DNA of 5,533 nt from Mesotoga sp. (GTDB lineage: Bacteria > Thermotogota > Thermotogae > Petrotogales > Kosmotogaceae), in contig WOZY01000006.1 in NCBI GenBank assembly GCA_011620045.1, positions 1-5,533 on the forward strand, in the 5' to 3' direction. The stretch's first letter is position 1; every line of letters begins with the position of its first letter. A model generated the notes under the pieces. It saw only the letters and a list, made by a program, of their open reading frames with translations. It was not told where the DNA came from and did no database searches. The position numbers were made by a program, and so were the translations under genes. Positions 5,301 through 5,533 of this stretch are shown piece by piece.

Positions 5301-5533
5301 ATGAAGACTGTCGTGATTTCTCTTATCCTAATTATCTCAACCGTACTTTCAGCGCTTACAATGGACGCGTTTCTCCATTCAGATACTCTTCCCTCGAACC
5401 TTGAAGACGGAAAGGCTTTGATTGTGGAATCGCCATCGCAAGAGCTGATAAAGATTGAGACCATAAAGTTTGATTCAGTTACATGGCAGAATATCCAGTG
5501 GCAGAATCATCTGATGATAATAAGGCCACCAAG
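5301..5533 (+). CDS. Secreted protein, 5' part only; weakly PqaA-like
   Basis: Only the first 77 residues are in the window; the frame is open to the end. The start ATG has AGGTG 6 nt upstream (5290-5294) and lies one base after the regulator stop, which indicates translational coupling. Residues 2-18 form a signal peptide: one Lys, a hydrophobic run VVISLILIISTVL, and a likely cleavage after SA (Ala18). No lipobox cysteine is present, so it should be exported rather than lipid-anchored. The segment SVTWQNIQWQNHLMIIRPPK (57-76 approximately) recalls the SQTW...W.H.L.I..P pattern near the start of PhoPQ-activated pathogenicity-related proteins, which have an alpha/beta-hydrolase fold and no settled function. 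That assignment is a tentative recollection of a pattern; secretion and operon context are firmer. Confidence 0.7.
   Translation, partial: MKTVVISLILIISTVLSALTMDAFLHSDTLPSNLEDGKALIVESPSQELIKIETIKFDSVTWQNIQWQNHLMIIRPP

Overview
The window looks like ordinary chromosome of a moderately GC, anaerobic bacterium. The gene families present (a KamA-type radical SAM enzyme, a thermotogal-length threonine aldolase, a FatA/B-like thioesterase, a WYL-type regulator), the strong GGAGG ribosome binding sites and the frequent TTG/GTG starts would fit a mesophilic member of the Thermotogota (Mesotoga/Kosmotoga type). That placement is inference from family content and was not checked by any search. There are no rRNA or tRNA genes, CRISPR arrays, insertion sequences or obvious phage genes.  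Left part: a radical SAM aminomutase-family gene (+, 115-1209) converges on an acyl-ACP thioesterase gene (-, 1244-1981). The 34 bp between them hold a hairpin that also covers the thioesterase stop codon. Diverging from the thioesterase is a DUF3795-type cysteine-rich gene (+, 2080-2422). It is broken: the N-terminal two thirds and the C-terminal helix lie in different frames, and the cysteine pair expected at the junction is missing.  Middle: 2423-2814 has no intact gene. Its first part holds a short open stretch that reads like the beginning of a membrane protein, possibly a gene relic. The second part is the most structured non-coding stretch of the window: a sigma70-like promoter, a 17-bp long-range stem (2598-2615 with 2683-2699) enclosing an inner hairpin, a third hairpin, and a strong intrinsic terminator ending near 2759. 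Together these predict an independent structured RNA of roughly 160 nt. A second promoter with a perfect TATAAT follows and drives the threonine aldolase.  Right part: L-threonine aldolase (ltaE, +, 2815-3852) overlaps tail-to-tail by 23 bp with a HAD-family hydrolase (-, 3830-4489). Divergent from the HAD gene is a short WYL-type transcriptional regulator (+, 4622-5299). Its promoter region carries two adjacent palindromes. One base after its stop codon begins a secreted protein (+, from 5301) that runs off the window; the visible part weakly resembles the PhoPQ-activated pathogenicity-related (PqaA) family.  The genes do not form one pathway: strands alternate and the only likely operon is the regulator plus the secreted protein. 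The points most worth a second look are the predicted RNA at 2598-2755, the altered substrate pocket of the aminomutase homologue, and the regulator/secreted-protein pair.
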